Shown here in pieces: positions 8,658 to 20,016 of a DNA stretch of 64,000 nucleotides; the first letter of the stretch is position 1; the number at the start of each line of letters is the position of its first letter. The DNA comes from Natranaerofaba carboxydovora. GTDB taxonomy: Bacteria > Bacillota > Natranaerobiia > Natranaerobiales > Natranaerofabaceae. The notes under the pieces were generated by a model. That model saw nothing but the letters and a program-made list of their open reading frames with translations. It ran no database searches and was not told the DNA's origin. Position numbers and translations under genes: made by a program. The stretch is from the NCBI RefSeq assembly GCF_022539405.1, contig NZ_CP054394.1, positions 3,159,833 to 3,223,832 of the forward strand, written 5' to 3'.

Positions 8658-8684
8658 GGCCAGGGCATATGTCCTGGCTTTTAT
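8658..8684 (+). terminator. Terminator after tuf copy 1
   Basis: Stem GCCAGG(G) / (G)TCCTGGC around a short AT loop, followed by TTTT. It separates tuf from the rpmG promoter. Confidence 0.75.
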
Positions 8685-8726
8685 GTTGATTTTCTAGATT
8701 TTTTATACATGATATTAGAATAAATA

Positions 8727-8755
8727 TTGACATATATGATTTATTATGATAGATT
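8727..8755 (+). promoter_or_regulatory. Promoter for rpmG-secE-nusG
   Basis: Perfect TTGACA (8727-8732) and TAGATT (8750-8755) with a 17-base spacer, about 70 bases before rpmG. The -10 box matches four of six positions. Confidence 0.5.
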
Positions 8756-8824
8756 TTCTTAAGTGATTATGGACAAATTAAGAAAGACATATTTGCTTGA
8801 TATAGGAGTAGGGGGTGCAAACAA

Positions 8825-8974
8825 ATGCGGGATAAAATAACCCTTGAATGTGCAGAATGTAAACAAAGGAATTACATGACTACAAAAAATAAGCAAACAA
8901 ACAAAGAGCGTATTGAGTTAAAAAAGTATTGTAGATTTTGCATGAAACATACTTCTCATAAAGAAACGAAGTAA
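8825..8974 (+). CDS. rpmG: Ribosomal protein L33 (zinc-binding form)
   Basis: A 49-residue frame. It starts [13 protein letters not shown] and ends KHTSHKETK. Two CxxC pairs (CAEC near residue 10 and CRFC near residue 37) make it the zinc-ribbon (C+) form of L33, a 50S protein near the E site. The ATG lies nine bases after AGGGGGTG. The order rpmG-secE-nusG is standard in bacteria. Confidence 0.93.
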   Translation: MRDKITLECAECKQRNYMTTKNKQTNKERIELKKYCRFCMKHTSHKETK

Positions 8975-8994
8975 GAGCAAAGGATGTGAGTATT

Positions 8995-9189
8995 ATGCTC
9001 AAAAAAAAGTTTAATAGGCTGAAAAAGTTTTTAAGCGAAACGAAAAGTGAGCTTAAAAAAGTAAACTGGCCTAAAAGAGAACAACTTACTGTATATACCG
9101 GAGTGGTACTTGTGACAGTTGCTATTGTTGGTATATATTTTTGGATACTTGACACAGGGTTCTTAGCAATTATTCAGTTGATTATATAG
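8995..9189 (+). CDS. secE: Preprotein translocase subunit SecE
   Basis: Single-span SecE of 64 residues, the short Gram-positive form that clamps SecY in the membrane. The family motif ELKKVNWPKREQL lies just before one hydrophobic segment (about residues 34-60). The ATG at 8995 was chosen; a GTG at 8986 is in frame but has no spaced ribosome site. Followed by nusG. Confidence 0.93.
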   Translation: MLKKKFNRLKKFLSETKSELKKVNWPKREQLTVYTGVVLVTVAIVGIYFWILDTGFLAIIQLII

Positions 9190-9210
9190 TTAAATAATTA
9201 AAGTTTTAGA

Positions 9211-9245
9211 GAGGAGGGACAGGACAGTTTTGTCCCTGGTGATTT
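9211..9245 (+). promoter_or_regulatory. Hairpin between the nusG Shine-Dalgarno-like sequence and its start
   Basis: GAGGAGG at 9211-9217 is 28 bases from the nusG ATG, too far for direct use. In between, GGGACA (9216-9221) and TGTCCC (9231-9236) can pair, leaving nine bases to the ATG. The only other ribosome site candidate is the weak GGTG at 9238-9241. The hairpin may bring the strong site near the start or may block it. Confidence 0.4.
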
Positions 9246-9776
9246 ATGACTGAAAGACATTGGTATGTAGTGCACACATATTCCGGATATGAGAACAAAG
9301 TAAAGACAAATTTAGAAAAAAGAGTAGACTCTATGCAGATGGACGATAAAATATTTAGAGTAATAGTACCTACTGAGTCACATGTTGAGTACAAGGATGG
9401 CAAGAAAAAATCCCAAGAAAAGAAGATATTTCCGGGGTATGTTTTAGTTGAAATGGTTATGCAGGATGATTCCTGGTATGTTGTTAGAAATACACCAGGT
9501 GTAACAGGTTTTGTTGGTTCTGGTACCAAACCCGTTCCCCTCAGCGAACCAGAAGTAGCTGGTATAATGAAAGACATGGGAATAAAAGATGAACAGGTGA
9601 AAGTTGATTTTGAAAAAGACCAAAAAGTAAAAATTTTAGAAGGGCCTTTTGAGAATTTTGAAGGGGTTATTGAAGAGATATACCCGGAGAAAGAAAAACT
9701 TAAGGTCTTAGTGTCTATGTTTGGACGAGAAACTCCTGTAGAATTAGAATTTGACCAGGTTGAAAAGCTTGGTTAG
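9246..9776 (+). CDS. nusG: Transcription antitermination factor NusG
   Basis: 176 residues. The NGN domain (about 1-115) starts HWYVVHTYSGYENKVKTNLE and contains the PGYVLVEM core that binds the RNA polymerase clamp. A C-terminal KOW domain (about 125-175) has VKILEGPFENFEGVIEEI. It travels with RNA polymerase and links to S10 or Rho. It lies between secE and rplK, as in most bacteria. The ribosome site is unusual (see the hairpin entry just upstream). Confidence 0.97.
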   Translation: MTERHWYVVHTYSGYENKVKTNLEKRVDSMQMDDKIFRVIVPTESHVEYKDGKKKSQEKKIFPGYVLVEMVMQDDSWYVVRNTPGVTGFVGSGTKPVPLSEPEVAGIMKDMGIKDEQVKVDFEKDQKVKILEGPFENFEGVIEEIYPEKEKLKVLVSMFGRETPVELEFDQVEKLG

Positions 9777-9817
9777 TAAACATATTTGTTAAGCTGTACA
9801 ATGGGAGGTGAGCTAGA

Positions 9818-10243
9818 ATGGCTAAAAAGATAGAGCAGGTAATAAAGTTGCAGATACCAGCCGGTAAAGCAGACCCATCGCCACCGGTAGGTCCTGCATT
9901 AGGTCAGCATGGAGTTAATATCATGGCATTTTGTAAAGAGTTTAACGAGAAGACATCTGATCAGGCAGGAATGATTATCCCGGTGGAAATTTCTGTCTAT
10001 GAAGATAAATCTTTTACTTTTGAGACAAAAACCCCACCTGCTTCTGTGTTGATTAAAGAAGCTGCCGGAGTAGATAAAGCGAGTGGCGAAGCAGGGAAGG
10101 AAACTGTTGCAAGTGTCAAAAGAGATAAGCTTAAGGAAATAGCTGAACTTAAGATGAAAGACCTAAATACAACCGATGTTGAAGCTGCTACAAAGATGGT
10201 AGAAGGGACGGCTAGAAGTATGGGTATCAAGGTAGAAAGTTAA
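9818..10243 (+). CDS. rplK: Ribosomal protein L11
   Basis: 141 residues, standard. It binds the GTPase-associated centre of 23S rRNA. The N-terminal domain begins [20 protein letters not shown] with the usual [12 protein letters not shown]; the C-terminal RNA-binding domain ends [12 protein letters not shown]. The ATG follows GGGAGGTGAG. It is co-directional with nusG and rplA. Confidence 0.97.
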   Translation: MAKKIEQVIKLQIPAGKADPSPPVGPALGQHGVNIMAFCKEFNEKTSDQAGMIIPVEISVYEDKSFTFETKTPPASVLIKEAAGVDKASGEAGKETVASVKRDKLKEIAELKMKDLNTTDVEAATKMVEGTARSMGIKVES

Positions 10244-10322
10244 AAAAGAATTTAAAGTTAATTAAGTTTATTTTTAAAAATGTGGGAGAATTATTTCGCT
10301 TGAACCACAAGGAGGTCAGAGA

Positions 10323-11018
10323 ATGCAAAAAACAAAAAGTAAAAGGTATAAAGAAATTGTAGAAAAGATTGATAAACACGAAGCTTATGAAGCAGAAGAA
10401 GCGATGAAATTAGTTAAAGAAGTTTCAAATGCTAGCTTTGATGAAACTGTTGAACTAGCAGTTAGGTTAGGAGTAAACCCCAAATATAATGATCAGCAGG
10501 TAAGGGGTAGCGTTGTACTGCCACATGGTACAGGTAAGACAGTAAAGGTTGCTGTATTTGCGAAAGGTGAAAAAGCAAAAGAAGCAGAAGAAGCAGGTGC
10601 TGATTTAGTAGGAGATGAAGATTTAGTAGCTAAAATAGAAGGTGGATTTTTGGATTTTGATGTGGCAATAGCAACACCTGATATGATGGGCATGGTTGGT
10701 AAGCTAGGTAAAACCTTAGGCCCAAAAGGGCTTATGCCTAATCCAAAATCGGGTACTGTGACTCAGGATGTAGGAAAAGCTGTGCAAGAATCAAAAGCAG
10801 GGAAAGTAGAGTTTAAAGTCGAAAAAGCGGGCAATATACATGTTCCAATCGGAAAAGTATCTTTTGAAATTGATCGGTTGGTTGAGAACTTTAATACGGT
10901 AATGGATGCTCTAGTAAAAGCTAAACCTGCAGCAGCGAAAGGACAGTATATTAGGAATGTTTCTGTTTCACCTACTATGGGGCCAGCAGTTAAGGTAGAT
11001 TATAGATATATAAAATAA
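10323..11018 (+). CDS. rplA: Ribosomal protein L1
   Basis: 231 residues, standard. It forms the L1 stalk near the E site and in many bacteria represses its own operon. Conserved segments include [25 protein letters not shown]-type sequence, [16 protein letters not shown] and the C-terminal [13 protein letters not shown]. The ATG follows AAGGAGGTCAGAGA. A 79-base gap separates it from rplK with no clear promoter. Confidence 0.97.
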   Translation: MQKTKSKRYKEIVEKIDKHEAYEAEEAMKLVKEVSNASFDETVELAVRLGVNPKYNDQQVRGSVVLPHGTGKTVKVAVFAKGEKAKEAEEAGADLVGDEDLVAKIEGGFLDFDVAIATPDMMGMVGKLGKTLGPKGLMPNPKSGTVTQDVGKAVQESKAGKVEFKVEKAGNIHVPIGKVSFEIDRLVENFNTVMDALVKAKPAAAKGQYIRNVSVSPTMGPAVKVDYRYIK

Positions 11019-11054
11019 ACAGTAACAAAGCTTAAAATTAAATAATACTAACTC

Positions 11055-11127
11055 GAAAACCGTAGACAGCAGGTACCCTTCTTGTGAGGTTTAAATATGC
11101 CTGCCGAGGTTGAAGCTGCCTACACTA
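11055..11127 (+). ncRNA. L10 leader (ribosomal protein L10/L12 autoregulatory RNA)
   Basis: The segment from AACCGTAGACAGCAGG to GCCGAGGTTGAAGCTGCC has the conserved form of the L10 leader, with the kink-turn type bulges that bind the L10(L12) complex. It lies in the 333-base gap before rplJ, the expected place, and is followed by an attenuator-type terminator at 11253. The two together suggest control of rplJL by transcription attenuation. Confidence 0.85.
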
Positions 11128-11252
11128 TCAGTTATACGTAGCCAATATATATCAAGGCTATGTTATAAGTCAGTTTAGTATCTGCTATTCTAGACTACTT
11201 ATTGGTAAGTGTGTTGACTACTGTAATTTGTTAATTATCGTAGGATGCTTAG

Positions 11253-11287
11253 GCCTTCACCTGTTGTTTAGGGGGAAGGCTTTTTTT
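11253..11287 (+). terminator. Attenuator terminator in the rplJ leader
   Basis: GCCTTC (11253-11258) pairs with GAAGGC (11275-11280), with inner ACC/GGG pairing, followed by a T7 run. It lies between the L10 leader and the rplJ start, so it likely reports free L10-L12 levels. Confidence 0.8.
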
Positions 11288-11351
11288 GGTTAAAAAGGTT
11301 TTGTAGAAAATTATGATAAAAAATCAGAAATAACCAGAAGGGGGTGAAAAA

Positions 11352-11891
11352 GTGCCCAAAAAAAGACATGAAAAAGAAGAGATAGTTGGCGAATTAAAAG
11401 ATAAATTTTCAAAGATAGAAGGAGCAGCTTTAGCAGATTATCGTGGATTAGATGTTGAACAGATAGGTGAACTACGTGACAAACTAAGAGAAAATGGTCT
11501 AGAATTCAAAGTTGTTAAAAACAACCTTGCTAAAATTGCTGCTGATGAGGTAAATATTAAAGGCTTAGATGAGTACCTGGTAGGCCCTGTAGGTATTGCT
11601 CTTGGCTATGATGATCCTGTTTCTCCGGCAAAATTACTAAAAGAATTTGCTAAAGAAAACCAAGAATTAGAGCTTAAGGCAGGTATATTGGAAAATACAG
11701 CTATTGGGGAAGAGAAAGTCAAAGAGTTGGCAGACTTACCAAGTAAAGAAGAACTTATAGCCAAGTTAGTAGGGGTATTTCAGGCTCCGATCTCAAACTT
11801 TGTTAATGTTTGTCAAGGTAATATCAGAAATTTTGCTTATGCAGTCGAAGCTGTTAGGAAAAAGAAAGAAGAAGAGGAAGGCGAAAGTTAA
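11352..11891 (+). CDS. rplJ: Ribosomal protein L10
   Basis: 179 residues. It anchors the L12 dimers at the stalk base. Conserved features are ALADYRGLDVEQIGELR at the N-terminus, FKVVKNNLAKIA, and an acidic/lysine-rich C-terminal helix that binds L12. The start is GTG at 11352 after GAAGGGGGTGAAAA. Regulated, by context, through the L10 leader and attenuator upstream. Confidence 0.96.
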   Translation: MPKKRHEKEEIVGELKDKFSKIEGAALADYRGLDVEQIGELRDKLRENGLEFKVVKNNLAKIAADEVNIKGLDEYLVGPVGIALGYDDPVSPAKLLKEFAKENQELELKAGILENTAIGEEKVKELADLPSKEELIAKLVGVFQAPISNFVNVCQGNIRNFAYAVEAVRKKKEEEEGES

Positions 11892-11923
11892 ATTAAAACC
11901 AAAATTTGAGGAGGTATTTTATA

Positions 11924-12313
11924 ATGTCAAAAGTACAAGAAGTTTTAGATATTGTTAAAGAGATGAGTGTGTTGGAACTATCTGAATTAGTAAAGGAAAT
12001 GGAAGAAGAATTTGGGGTAAGCGCACAAGCGCCTGTAGCAATGGCGGGTGCACCAGCTGCAGGAGCCGGGGAAGCTGAAGCAGGTGGCGGCGAAGCAGAG
12101 CAAACTGAATTTGATGTTGTATTGACTGACCCAGGTCAAAAGAAAATACAGGTTATTAAAACTATTAAAGAGGCAACTGGTGTTGGCCTAAAAGACGCTA
12201 AAGCTATGGCAGATGACCTGCCAAAAGCTGTTAAAGAAAAAGCAAGTAAAGAAGAAGCAGAAGAACTAAAGGAAAAGATAGAAGAAGCGGGTGGATCAGC
12301 AGAAGTCAAGTAA
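11924..12313 (+). CDS. rplL: Ribosomal protein L7/L12
   Basis: 129 residues. N-terminal dimerisation domain ([29 protein letters not shown]), an alanine/glycine-rich hinge (about 40-58), and the C-terminal domain that recruits GTPase factors ([21 protein letters not shown]). The ATG at 11924 follows GAGGAGGTATTTTATA; the in-frame extension to 11906 overlaps that ribosome site and was rejected. The hinge is rich in Glu, fitting the acidic bias of the genome. Confidence 0.97.
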   Translation: MSKVQEVLDIVKEMSVLELSELVKEMEEEFGVSAQAPVAMAGAPAAGAGEAEAGGGEAEQTEFDVVLTDPGQKKIQVIKTIKEATGVGLKDAKAMADDLPKAVKEKASKEEAEELKEKIEEAGGSAEVK

Positions 12314-12329
12314 CAAAAAACACTAATAT

Positions 12330-12364
12330 AACACCCCGCCTATTAAGCGGGGTGTTATATTTTT
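12330..12364 (+). terminator. Terminator after rplL
   Basis: ACACCCCGC / GCGGGGTGT stem with a seven-base loop, then TATATTTTT. Strong intrinsic terminator that separates rplJL from rpoBC. Confidence 0.9.
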
Positions 12365-12386
12365 CATAAAAATTTTCGTACATTTC

Positions 12387-12415
12387 TTGACTTTGAATAT
12401 AATTTGTGCTAGTAT
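12387..12415 (+). promoter_or_regulatory. Promoter for rpoBC
   Basis: TTGACT (12387-12392) and TAGTAT (12410-12415) with a 17-base spacer. It starts a leader of about 270 bases. A second TTGACA at 12575-12580 lacks a convincing -10 box. Confidence 0.5.
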
Positions 12416-12477
12416 CATATAATGCCGTTACTGATTTTTATTTCTAAAAAATTTTATATATGAATAGTAATATACAA

Positions 12478-12547
12478 CCAGTATAACAGTATAATTTTTT
12501 TACAGTTGGGGAGAATTATATAGATGTAGGCGTACTGGCTTTTTTTA
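12478..12547 (+). terminator. Possible attenuator in the rpoB leader
   Basis: CCAGTA (12478-12483) can pair with TACTGG (12533-12538), directly followed by CTTTTTTTATTT. The stem is only six base pairs and the loop is long (about 49 bases), so it needs further pairing or a partner to work. The remainder of the 376-base gap between rplL and rpoB is AT-rich with no gene. Confidence 0.35.
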
Positions 12548-12689
12548 TTTGATAATATAGCAAGATAATTTTTTTTGACAATAATTTTAGGATACATAAA
12601 CATACTATGATGTAAACATTTATTAGTTAGTTATTTAATTTACTTTTAATATACAGGTAAAAAATGGTTTCTGAGGGGTGAGCTGGTTA

Positions 12690-15600
12690 ATGCCAAAAAC
12701 CGTGAAATGTGGGAGAAGAGAAAGGCTAACTTTTTCGCAAATTGAAGAGGTTCGAGAACTACCTAACTTAATTGAGATCCAAAGGAGATCTTATGAATGG
12801 TTTTTAGAAAAAGGTATACACGAAATGTTCGATGATATTTCGCCGATACAGGATTTTACTGGAGGTCTTGTATTAGAATTTGTAGACTATTCTTTAGGTG
12901 AACCAAAATATTCGGTTGAAGAATGTAAAGAGAGGGATGTGACCTATTCTGTTCCGTTACGAGTCAAAGTAAGGCTTATTAACAAAGAAACTGGTGAAGT
13001 AAAAGAGCAGGAAGTATTTATGGGAGATTTCCCATTAATGACTGAGAATGGGACCTTTATAATTAATGGTGCAGAGAGGGTTATTGTAAGTCAGTTAGTC
13101 AGGTCCCCGGGTGTTTATTATAAGAATGAGTGGGATACTAGCGGAAGAGAATTGTTTTCAGCGACAATAATACCAAACCGTGGTGCCTGGTTAGAATTTG
13201 AAATGAACGCCCAGAATGTTATATTCGTAAGGGTTGATAGAACGAGAAAGTTACCTGTGACGGTTCTATTAAGAGCCCTTGGGTATGGCACAGATGAAGA
13301 TATTTTAAGGGTTTTTGGAGAAGATGCCAGAATTAAAGCAACCTTAGAAAAAGATCATACTGATTCATATGAATCTGGAGTTTTAGAAATATACAAAAGG
13401 CTTCGCCCGGGGGAACCACTTAATGTTGAAAATGCTAAAAGCTTATTCGAGTCTTTATTCTTTGATCCAAAGAGATATGACTTTGCTAAAGTCGGAAGGT
13501 ATAAAGTAAATGTTAAGCTGGACTTTTATAGGGCACTTGGATACAAGGCTGCACAAAGAATTGTTAAAGAAGATACAGGCGAAATATTAATAAATGAAGA
13601 CGAAAAAATTGAAAAAGAACATTTTGATATATTGAATGAAGCCGGGATTAACCGTCTTGTTGTAAAGAATAAGAATGATGAAGATAGTGTTATTTTAGCC
13701 AATGGTTATGTTGATGAAAACGTGAAAAATCTTACTAAAGAGGATATCGTAGCTTCAATTAATTATTTGCTGAACTTACTAGACGGCATTGGTTCTGTAG
13801 ATGATATAGATCATTTAGGAAACCGTAGGCTTCGTTGTGTAGGGGAGCTGCTGCAGAACCAGTTCAGAATTGGGCTATCAAGAATGGAGAGAGTTATCAG
13901 AGAAAGAATGACAATTCAGGACGTTGATACTATTACTCCATCAGCACTAATTAATATACGGCCCGTTATAGCTTCAATAAAAGAATTTTTTGGCAGCAGT
14001 CAGCTTTCACAGTTTATGGATCAGACTAACCCTTTAGCCGAACTAACCCATAAGCGTCGTTTGAGTGCCCTTGGCCCTGGTGGCCTTAGCCGTGAAAGAG
14101 CTGGCTTCGAAGTAAGAGACGTTCATCATTCTCACTATGGAAGAATGTGTCCGATAGAGACTCCGGAGGGACCGAATATTGGTCTGATCAATTCTCTTAG
14201 TACTTATGGTAGAGTTAATGAGTTAGGATTTATTGAAACACCATATAGAAAAGTGGACAAAGAAAACGGAAGAGTTACAGAAGAAATTGAATATTTAACT
14301 GCCCATGAAGAAGATAAGTATGTAATTGTTCAGGCAAACTCTCCTTTAGATGAGGATGGATATTTTCAAAATGACAGAGTTATTGCCCGTTACAGACATG
14401 AGACCTTAACTAGATCACCATATGAAGTTGATTATATGGACGTATCACCAAAGCAGCTTGTTAGCCTTGCAACTGCACTTATTCCATTTTTGGAAAATGA
14501 TGATGCTAATAGGGCTTTGATGGGTAGTAACATGCAGCGTCAGGGGGTACCACTGCTACAGAGTGAGGCGCCTCTAGTTGGAACAGGCGTTGAACACAGA
14601 GCTGCGTATGACTCTGGAGCAATTGTCAAGACCCTTGCTTCAGGGGTGGTTGATTATGTTAGTGCAAAAGAAATTTGGATCCGTCGTGATGAAGGCGGTG
14701 AAGGCAGAGTAATTAATGGTAGAACGGGTGAAGTTTTTAAGAGTGACAGAGTAAATGTAAGAGATGGATTTGATATATACAAATTTCAAAAATTTGATCG
14801 GTCTAATCAGGGCACATGCATGAACCAAAAGCCCGTTGCAAGAAAAGGAGATAGAGTAGAAGAGGGTGAGATTATTGCTGACGGCTCTTCTACAGAAGAA
14901 GGAGAGCTAGCCCTAGGGAAAAATGTATTGGCAGCGTTTATGCCATGGGAAGGATATAACTATGAGGATGCAATTTTGATTAGTGAAAAGCTAGTAAAAG
15001 ATGATACATTTTCATCAATCCACATAGAAGAATACGAAGCAGAAGCAAGGGATGCTAAGTTAGGACCAGAAGAGATCACAAGAGACATTCCAAATGTTGG
15101 CAAGGATTCGTTAAAAAACCTAGATGAGAGGGGAATAATTAGGTCAGGTGCGGAGGTTAAGGCCGGTGATATCCTGGTAGGTAAGGTTACCCCTAAAGGA
15201 GAAACCGAACTTACCGCTGAGGAAAGGTTGTTAAGAGCTATTTTTGGTGAGAAAGCACGTGAAGTAAGAGATACATCACTAAAAGTGCCTCACGGCGAGT
15301 CAGGTATCGTGGTTGATGTAAAAGTCTTTGATCGTGAAGATGGAGATGAGCTTCCTCCTGGAATAAACAAATTAGTACGTGTGTATGTTGCACAGAAACG
15401 GAAAATATCTGTAGGTGACAAAATGGCAGGACGCCATGGGAATAAAGGTGTTATAGCAAAAATTTTGCCAGAGGAAGATATGCCTTTCTTACCTGATGGA
15501 ACACCCGTTGAAATAGTTTTAAGTCCCCTTGGAGTTCCATCAAGAATGAACATGGGACAGGTGCTTGAGACTCATCTTGGTTGGGCGGCAAAAGCACTAG

Positions 15601-16187
15601 GAATGCACATGTCTACCCCTGTCTTTGATGGGGCTAATGAACAGCAGATCTTTGAAAAACTTGAGGAGGCCGGAATGCCCAAAACTGGGAAAACACCTCT
15701 TCATGATGGAAGAACAGGAAAGCAGTTTGATAACAGGGTTACAGTTGGTTATATTTATATGCTTAAGCTGGCTCACCTGGTAGATGACAAAATCCATGCT
15801 CGTTCTACTGGACCTTATTCCCTTGTTACCCAACAGCCCCTTGGTGGAAAGGCACAGTTTGGTGGACAGCGTTTTGGTGAGATGGAAGTTTGGGCCCTTG
15901 AGGCATATGGCGCCTCTTACACGCTGCAGGAGTTGTTGACGGTTAAAAGTGATGATGTCGTAGGGCGTGTTAAGACTTATGAAGCCATTGTAAAGGGCGA
16001 TAATGTGCCAGAACCTGGGATACCAGAATCGTTTAAAGTCTTAATTAAAGAGCTTTCAAGTCTGGGTATGGACGTGAAGGTGATTAATGAAGAAGAGGGA
16101 GTAGTTCAGGTTAAGGATACAGAAGGCAATGAACGTGTCGTGAGTTTAGATGATATGGATATTGATATAAAAGGTCGTGAGGACTAA
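12690..16187 (+). CDS. rpoB: DNA-directed RNA polymerase subunit beta
   Basis: 1165 residues. Core enzyme subunit that forms half of the active-site cleft. The rifampicin region reads [20 protein letters not shown] followed by [18 protein letters not shown], i.e. wild-type residues at the usual resistance sites. [13 protein letters not shown] and the C-terminal [16 protein letters not shown]-like segment (here [16 protein letters not shown]) are intact. The ATG at 12690 lies seven bases after GAGGGGTGAG; the frame extends four codons to GTG at 12678, inside that ribosome site. Followed by rpoC after 65 bases. Confidence 0.98.
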   Translation: MPKTVKCGRRERLTFSQIEEVRELPNLIEIQRRSYEWFLEKGIHEMFDDISPIQDFTGGLVLEFVDYSLGEPKYSVEECKERDVTYSVPLRVKVRLINKETGEVKEQEVFMGDFPLMTENGTFIINGAERVIVSQLVRSPGVYYKNEWDTSGRELFSATIIPNRGAWLEFEMNAQNVIFVRVDRTRKLPVTVLLRALGYGTDEDILRVFGEDARIKATLEKDHTDSYESGVLEIYKRLRPGEPLNVENAKSLFESLFFDPKRYDFAKVGRYKVNVKLDFYRALGYKAAQRIVKEDTGEILINEDEKIEKEHFDILNEAGINRLVVKNKNDEDSVILANGYVDENVKNLTKEDIVASINYLLNLLDGIGSVDDIDHLGNRRLRCVGELLQNQFRIGLSRMERVIRERMTIQDVDTITPSALINIRPVIASIKEFFGSSQLSQFMDQTNPLAELTHKRRLSALGPGGLSRERAGFEVRDVHHSHYGRMCPIETPEGPNIGLINSLSTYGRVNELGFIETPYRKVDKENGRVTEEIEYLTAHEEDKYVIVQANSPLDEDGYFQNDRVIARYRHETLTRSPYEVDYMDVSPKQLVSLATALIPFLENDDANRALMGSNMQRQGVPLLQSEAPLVGTGVEHRAAYDSGAIVKTLASGVVDYVSAKEIWIRRDEGGEGRVINGRTGEVFKSDRVNVRDGFDIYKFQKFDRSNQGTCMNQKPVARKGDRVEEGEIIADGSSTEEGELALGKNVLAAFMPWEGYNYEDAILISEKLVKDDTFSSIHIEEYEAEARDAKLGPEEITRDIPNVGKDSLKNLDERGIIRSGAEVKAGDILVGKVTPKGETELTAEERLLRAIFGEKAREVRDTSLKVPHGESGIVVDVKVFDREDGDELPPGINKLVRVYVAQKRKISVGDKMAGRHGNKGVIAKILPEEDMPFLPDGTPVEIVLSPLGVPSRMNMGQVLETHLGWAAKALGMHMSTPVFDGANEQQIFEKLEEAGMPKTGKTPLHDGRTGKQFDNRVTVGYIYMLKLAHLVDDKIHARSTGPYSLVTQQPLGGKAQFGGQRFGEMEVWALEAYGASYTLQELLTVKSDDVVGRVKTYEAIVKGDNVPEPGIPESFKVLIKELSSLGMDVKVINEEEGVVQVKDTEGNERVVSLDDMDIDIKGRED

Positions 16188-16252
16188 ATTGTTTTACATT
16201 AATGTTTTTAATTATAATGTTTCATTAATTAAAGGGAAGGGAGAGATGGCCC

Positions 16253-19200
16253 TTGATGGATGTGAATAATTTTGATGCGCTTAAAATTGGGCTTGCTTCA
16301 CCCGAGCAGGTCAGGGGTTGGTCAAGAGGAGAAGTTAAAAAGCCCGAAACCATCAATTACCGGACCCTAAAGCCTGAGAAAGAAGGGTTGTTCTGTGAAA
16401 AGATTTTCGGGCCTCAAAAAGATTGGGAATGTCATTGTGGTAAGTATAAAAGAGTCCGTTATAAAGGTATTGTATGTGACCGGTGCGGAGTAGAGGTAAC
16501 TCAATCTAAAGTTAGACGTGAAAGAATGGGGCATATAGAGCTTGCTGCACCTGTGAGTCATATATGGTATTTCAAAGGCATTCCAAGTCGGATGGGACTT
16601 ATATTAGACCTTTCGCCGAGGATTCTGGAAAAAATATTATACTTCGCCTCTTACATCGTAATTGACCCTGGTGAAACATCCCTGGCCAAAAAACAGCTTT
16701 TAACAGAAACTGAATACAGAGAGTACAGAGATAAGTATTCAGATCTTTTTAAGCAGGGAAAAGGTTTTAAAGCAAAGATGGGTGCAGAGGCTATAAAGGA
16801 CCTGCTTGGGGAGCTAGACCTTGAGAAGATGGCGAAAGACTTACGTGATGAATTAAAAACTGCAAAGGGCCAGAAAAAAGTTAGAGCAGTTAGGCGTTTG
16901 GAAGTGGTGGAATCATTTAGGAAATCCGGGAATAATCCTCAATGTATGATTCTAGATGTAATTCCAGTAATACCACCGGATCTTCGTCCAATGGTTCAAT
17001 TAGATGGGGGAAGATTTGCCACTTCTGACCTAAACGATTTATACAGACGAGTTATAAATAGGAATAACCGCTTAAAACGTTTGTTAGACCTTGGAGCTCC
17101 TGAGATAATAGTTAGAAATGAAAAAAGAATGCTACAAGAAGCTGTAGATGCCCTGATTGATAACGGCAGAAGAGGTAGAGCTGTTACGGGGCCTGGTAAT
17201 AGACCGTTAAAATCACTCAGTGATATGCTAAAAGGAAAGCAGGGACGTTTTCGTCAAAACCTCCTAGGTAAACGTGTTGACTACTCAGGTCGTTCTGTTA
17301 TTGTTGTTGGCCCAGAGCTAAAAATTCATCAGTGCGGTCTGCCAAAGGAGATGGCCCTTGAACTCTTTAAGCCATTTGTTATGAAGCGTTTGGTAGAAGA
17401 GGAAAAAACTCATAATATCAAGAGTGCAAAACGAATGGTGGAAAAAGTAAGGCCTGAGGTATGGGATGTTTTAGAAGAAGTTATAAAAGACCATCCTGTA
17501 CTTTTAAATAGAGCGCCCACTCTTCACAGACTAGGTATTCAGGCTTTTGAGCCGATACTGGTAGAAGGAAGGGCCATTCAAATACATCCTTTAGTTTGCC
17601 CTGCTTATAATGCAGACTTTGATGGTGACCAAATGGCTGTTCACGTACCGTTGTCTGCTGAAGCTCAGGCAGAGGCAAGGGTTTTAATGTTATCAGCACA
17701 GAATATACTAAACCCTAAAGACGGAGCACCTGTTGCCATACCCACTCAGGATATGGTGCTTGGTAGCTATTATCTAACCTTAGAAGAAAAAGGTGCCAAA
17801 GGCGAAGGTAGTTACTTCTTGTCGCCAGATGAAGCGATAATGGCTTATCAAAGAGATGATATTGAGCTGCATTCAATAGTAGGCGTCAGGGTTGATAATT
17901 ATACTAAAAAAGACTTTACAAACTTATCTGATCAAATTCCAGAAAATGCAATCCTATTAATAACAACGGTAGGGAAAATTTTATTCAACGAGATTTTGCC
18001 TAAAGACTTTCCTTTCATTAATGATTCTAAAGACATGAATGTTAAAGAAGATGACTGGTTGAAGAAAGGTGAAAACTTAAAAGAGGTAATATCTAAGCGT
18101 GATCAAAGAGAAGCACTGCAAAAGAATGACTTAGGTGAATTAGTTGCAGCTAGTTATCGTCGCTATGGAAGCTCTGAAACAGCTAAGATATTAGATGAGA
18201 TGAAGCGGCTTGGTTACAAATACGCAACTGAAGCTGGAATAACCATTGGAGTAGAAGATATAGTTATTCCGGGAGAAAAGCAGTCAATAATGGAAGAAGC
18301 TGAACAAAGCGTTGAAACTACAGAAAAGCAGTTCAAGAGGGGTCTAATAACAGAGCAAGAAAGATATGGCAGAGTTATAGATACCTGGAGTAATGCAAAA
18401 GACGAAGTGACTGATGCAGTAATGGATAACTTGGAGATATTTAATCCTGTGTATATGATGGCAAATTCGGGAGCAAGAGGTAATATATCACAGATTACAC
18501 AGCTTGCAGGTATGAGAGGGTTAATGGCAGACCCAACAGGAAGGATAATTGACCTTCCTATCAAGGCAAACTTTAGAGAGGGACTAACAGTTCTTGAATA
18601 TTTTATTTCAACACACGGTGCAAGAAAGGGATTAGCTGATACTGCTCTAAAGACTGCCGACTCAGGGTATCTAACAAGAAGACTTGTTGATGTGAGTCAG
18701 GATGTAATTGTGAGAGAAGATGATTGTGGTACTAAAGATGGCATTAATGTTGAAGAGATCAAGAATGGAAATGAAGAAATAGAAAATCTACACGATAGAA
18801 TTGTAGGAAGATTTGCATCTGAAGATATTACTGGAGAGAATAATGAAGTATTAGTAGGGCGAAATGAGCTTATTACAGAGGATAAAGCTAAAGAGATAGT
18901 AAATATCGGGTACAAAAAAGTGCCTATTCGTTCAGTTCTTACATGTAAAACACGTCACGGTGTATGCGTAAGCTGCTACGGCCGCGACATGGCTACTGGT
19001 AAAATAGCTAATGTTGGAGAATCAGTTGGTATTATAGCGGCACAATCAATTGGAGAACCAGGGACGCAGCTTACTATGCGTACTTTCCATACAGGTGGGG
19101 TTGCAGGAGATGACATAACTCAAGGTCTGCCGAGGATCGAGGAGTTATTTGAAGCTAGAAGACCAAAAGGGCTTGCAGTTATAAGTGAAGTAGCTGGCCG

Positions 19201-19951
19201 CGTCTCAATAAAGGAAGGCCAAACAAAACGAAAAGTTATAGTTACGCCTTCAAAAGGTGAAGAAAAAACATATAATATACCTTTTGGTGCTAGACTAAAA
19301 GTTGAAGATGGTGGAGAAATTGAAGCAGGTCAAGAGCTAACTGAAGGTTCTGTTAATCCTCATGACTTATTGAAGGTAAAAGGTGTGGCAGGGGTGCAAC
19401 TTTATATACTTCAGGAAGTGCAGAAAGTTTATAGACTACAGGGTGTGGACATTAGTGACAAACATATAGAGATAATTATCAGACAGATGCTTAGGAAGAT
19501 AAAAATTGAGGAGCCTGGTGATACAGAACTTCTTCCTGGAGGACTTGTTGACTTTTTTGAATTTGAAAGTATAAATGAAGAAGCGAGACAAAATGGGCTT
19601 GAGCCTGCTAAAGGGAGACCAGCTCTACTAGGAATAACAAAAGCTTCCCTTGCGACTGATAGTTTCTTATCAGCCGCATCATTCCAGGAAACTACAAGAG
19701 TGTTAACGGAAGCTGCAATCAAAGGAAAAACAGATCCTTTAATAGGCCTGAAGGAAAATGTTATTATAGGAAAACTGGTGCCAGCTGGAACAGGAATGTC
19801 AAGATACAGGAAAGTGAAGGTAGACCCGCAAGATTATGGTGGCTCAGGCCAAGAGGGAGCCGATATAAAAGCTGAACCTAACTCTATAAAAAATGAAGAT
19901 GGTGATGAAATTGAAAAAGAAGAAAAAATCACTGTTGACACCGGTGAATAA
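16253..19951 (+). CDS. rpoC: DNA-directed RNA polymerase subunit beta'
   Basis: 1232 residues. The N-terminal zinc finger is C-x-C-x13-C-x2-C in ECHCGKYKR...CDRCGVEV (about 60-80). The catalytic Mg loop [12 protein letters not shown] is intact, as are the bridge-helix region and the second zinc site ([15 protein letters not shown]). The C-terminal tail is acidic. The start is TTG at 16253, which gives [10 protein letters not shown], in register with the usual [13 protein letters not shown] at 16256 is the alternative. It forms an operon with rpoB. Confidence 0.98.
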   Translation: MMDVNNFDALKIGLASPEQVRGWSRGEVKKPETINYRTLKPEKEGLFCEKIFGPQKDWECHCGKYKRVRYKGIVCDRCGVEVTQSKVRRERMGHIELAAPVSHIWYFKGIPSRMGLILDLSPRILEKILYFASYIVIDPGETSLAKKQLLTETEYREYRDKYSDLFKQGKGFKAKMGAEAIKDLLGELDLEKMAKDLRDELKTAKGQKKVRAVRRLEVVESFRKSGNNPQCMILDVIPVIPPDLRPMVQLDGGRFATSDLNDLYRRVINRNNRLKRLLDLGAPEIIVRNEKRMLQEAVDALIDNGRRGRAVTGPGNRPLKSLSDMLKGKQGRFRQNLLGKRVDYSGRSVIVVGPELKIHQCGLPKEMALELFKPFVMKRLVEEEKTHNIKSAKRMVEKVRPEVWDVLEEVIKDHPVLLNRAPTLHRLGIQAFEPILVEGRAIQIHPLVCPAYNADFDGDQMAVHVPLSAEAQAEARVLMLSAQNILNPKDGAPVAIPTQDMVLGSYYLTLEEKGAKGEGSYFLSPDEAIMAYQRDDIELHSIVGVRVDNYTKKDFTNLSDQIPENAILLITTVGKILFNEILPKDFPFINDSKDMNVKEDDWLKKGENLKEVISKRDQREALQKNDLGELVAASYRRYGSSETAKILDEMKRLGYKYATEAGITIGVEDIVIPGEKQSIMEEAEQSVETTEKQFKRGLITEQERYGRVIDTWSNAKDEVTDAVMDNLEIFNPVYMMANSGARGNISQITQLAGMRGLMADPTGRIIDLPIKANFREGLTVLEYFISTHGARKGLADTALKTADSGYLTRRLVDVSQDVIVREDDCGTKDGINVEEIKNGNEEIENLHDRIVGRFASEDITGENNEVLVGRNELITEDKAKEIVNIGYKKVPIRSVLTCKTRHGVCVSCYGRDMATGKIANVGESVGIIAAQSIGEPGTQLTMRTFHTGGVAGDDITQGLPRIEELFEARRPKGLAVISEVAGRVSIKEGQTKRKVIVTPSKGEEKTYNIPFGARLKVEDGGEIEAGQELTEGSVNPHDLLKVKGVAGVQLYILQEVQKVYRLQGVDISDKHIEIIIRQMLRKIKIEEPGDTELLPGGLVDFFEFESINEEARQNGLEPAKGRPALLGITKASLATDSFLSAASFQETTRVLTEAAIKGKTDPLIGLKENVIIGKLVPAGTGMSRYRKVKVDPQDYGGSGQEGADIKAEPNSIKNEDGDEIEKEEKITVDTGE

Positions 19952-20016
19952 TGGTGCTAGAATTTCTAAGTGTGTGTGTAAGAGAAAGTTCTCTGTTAAC
20001 GGAGAGGAGGCGTAAA

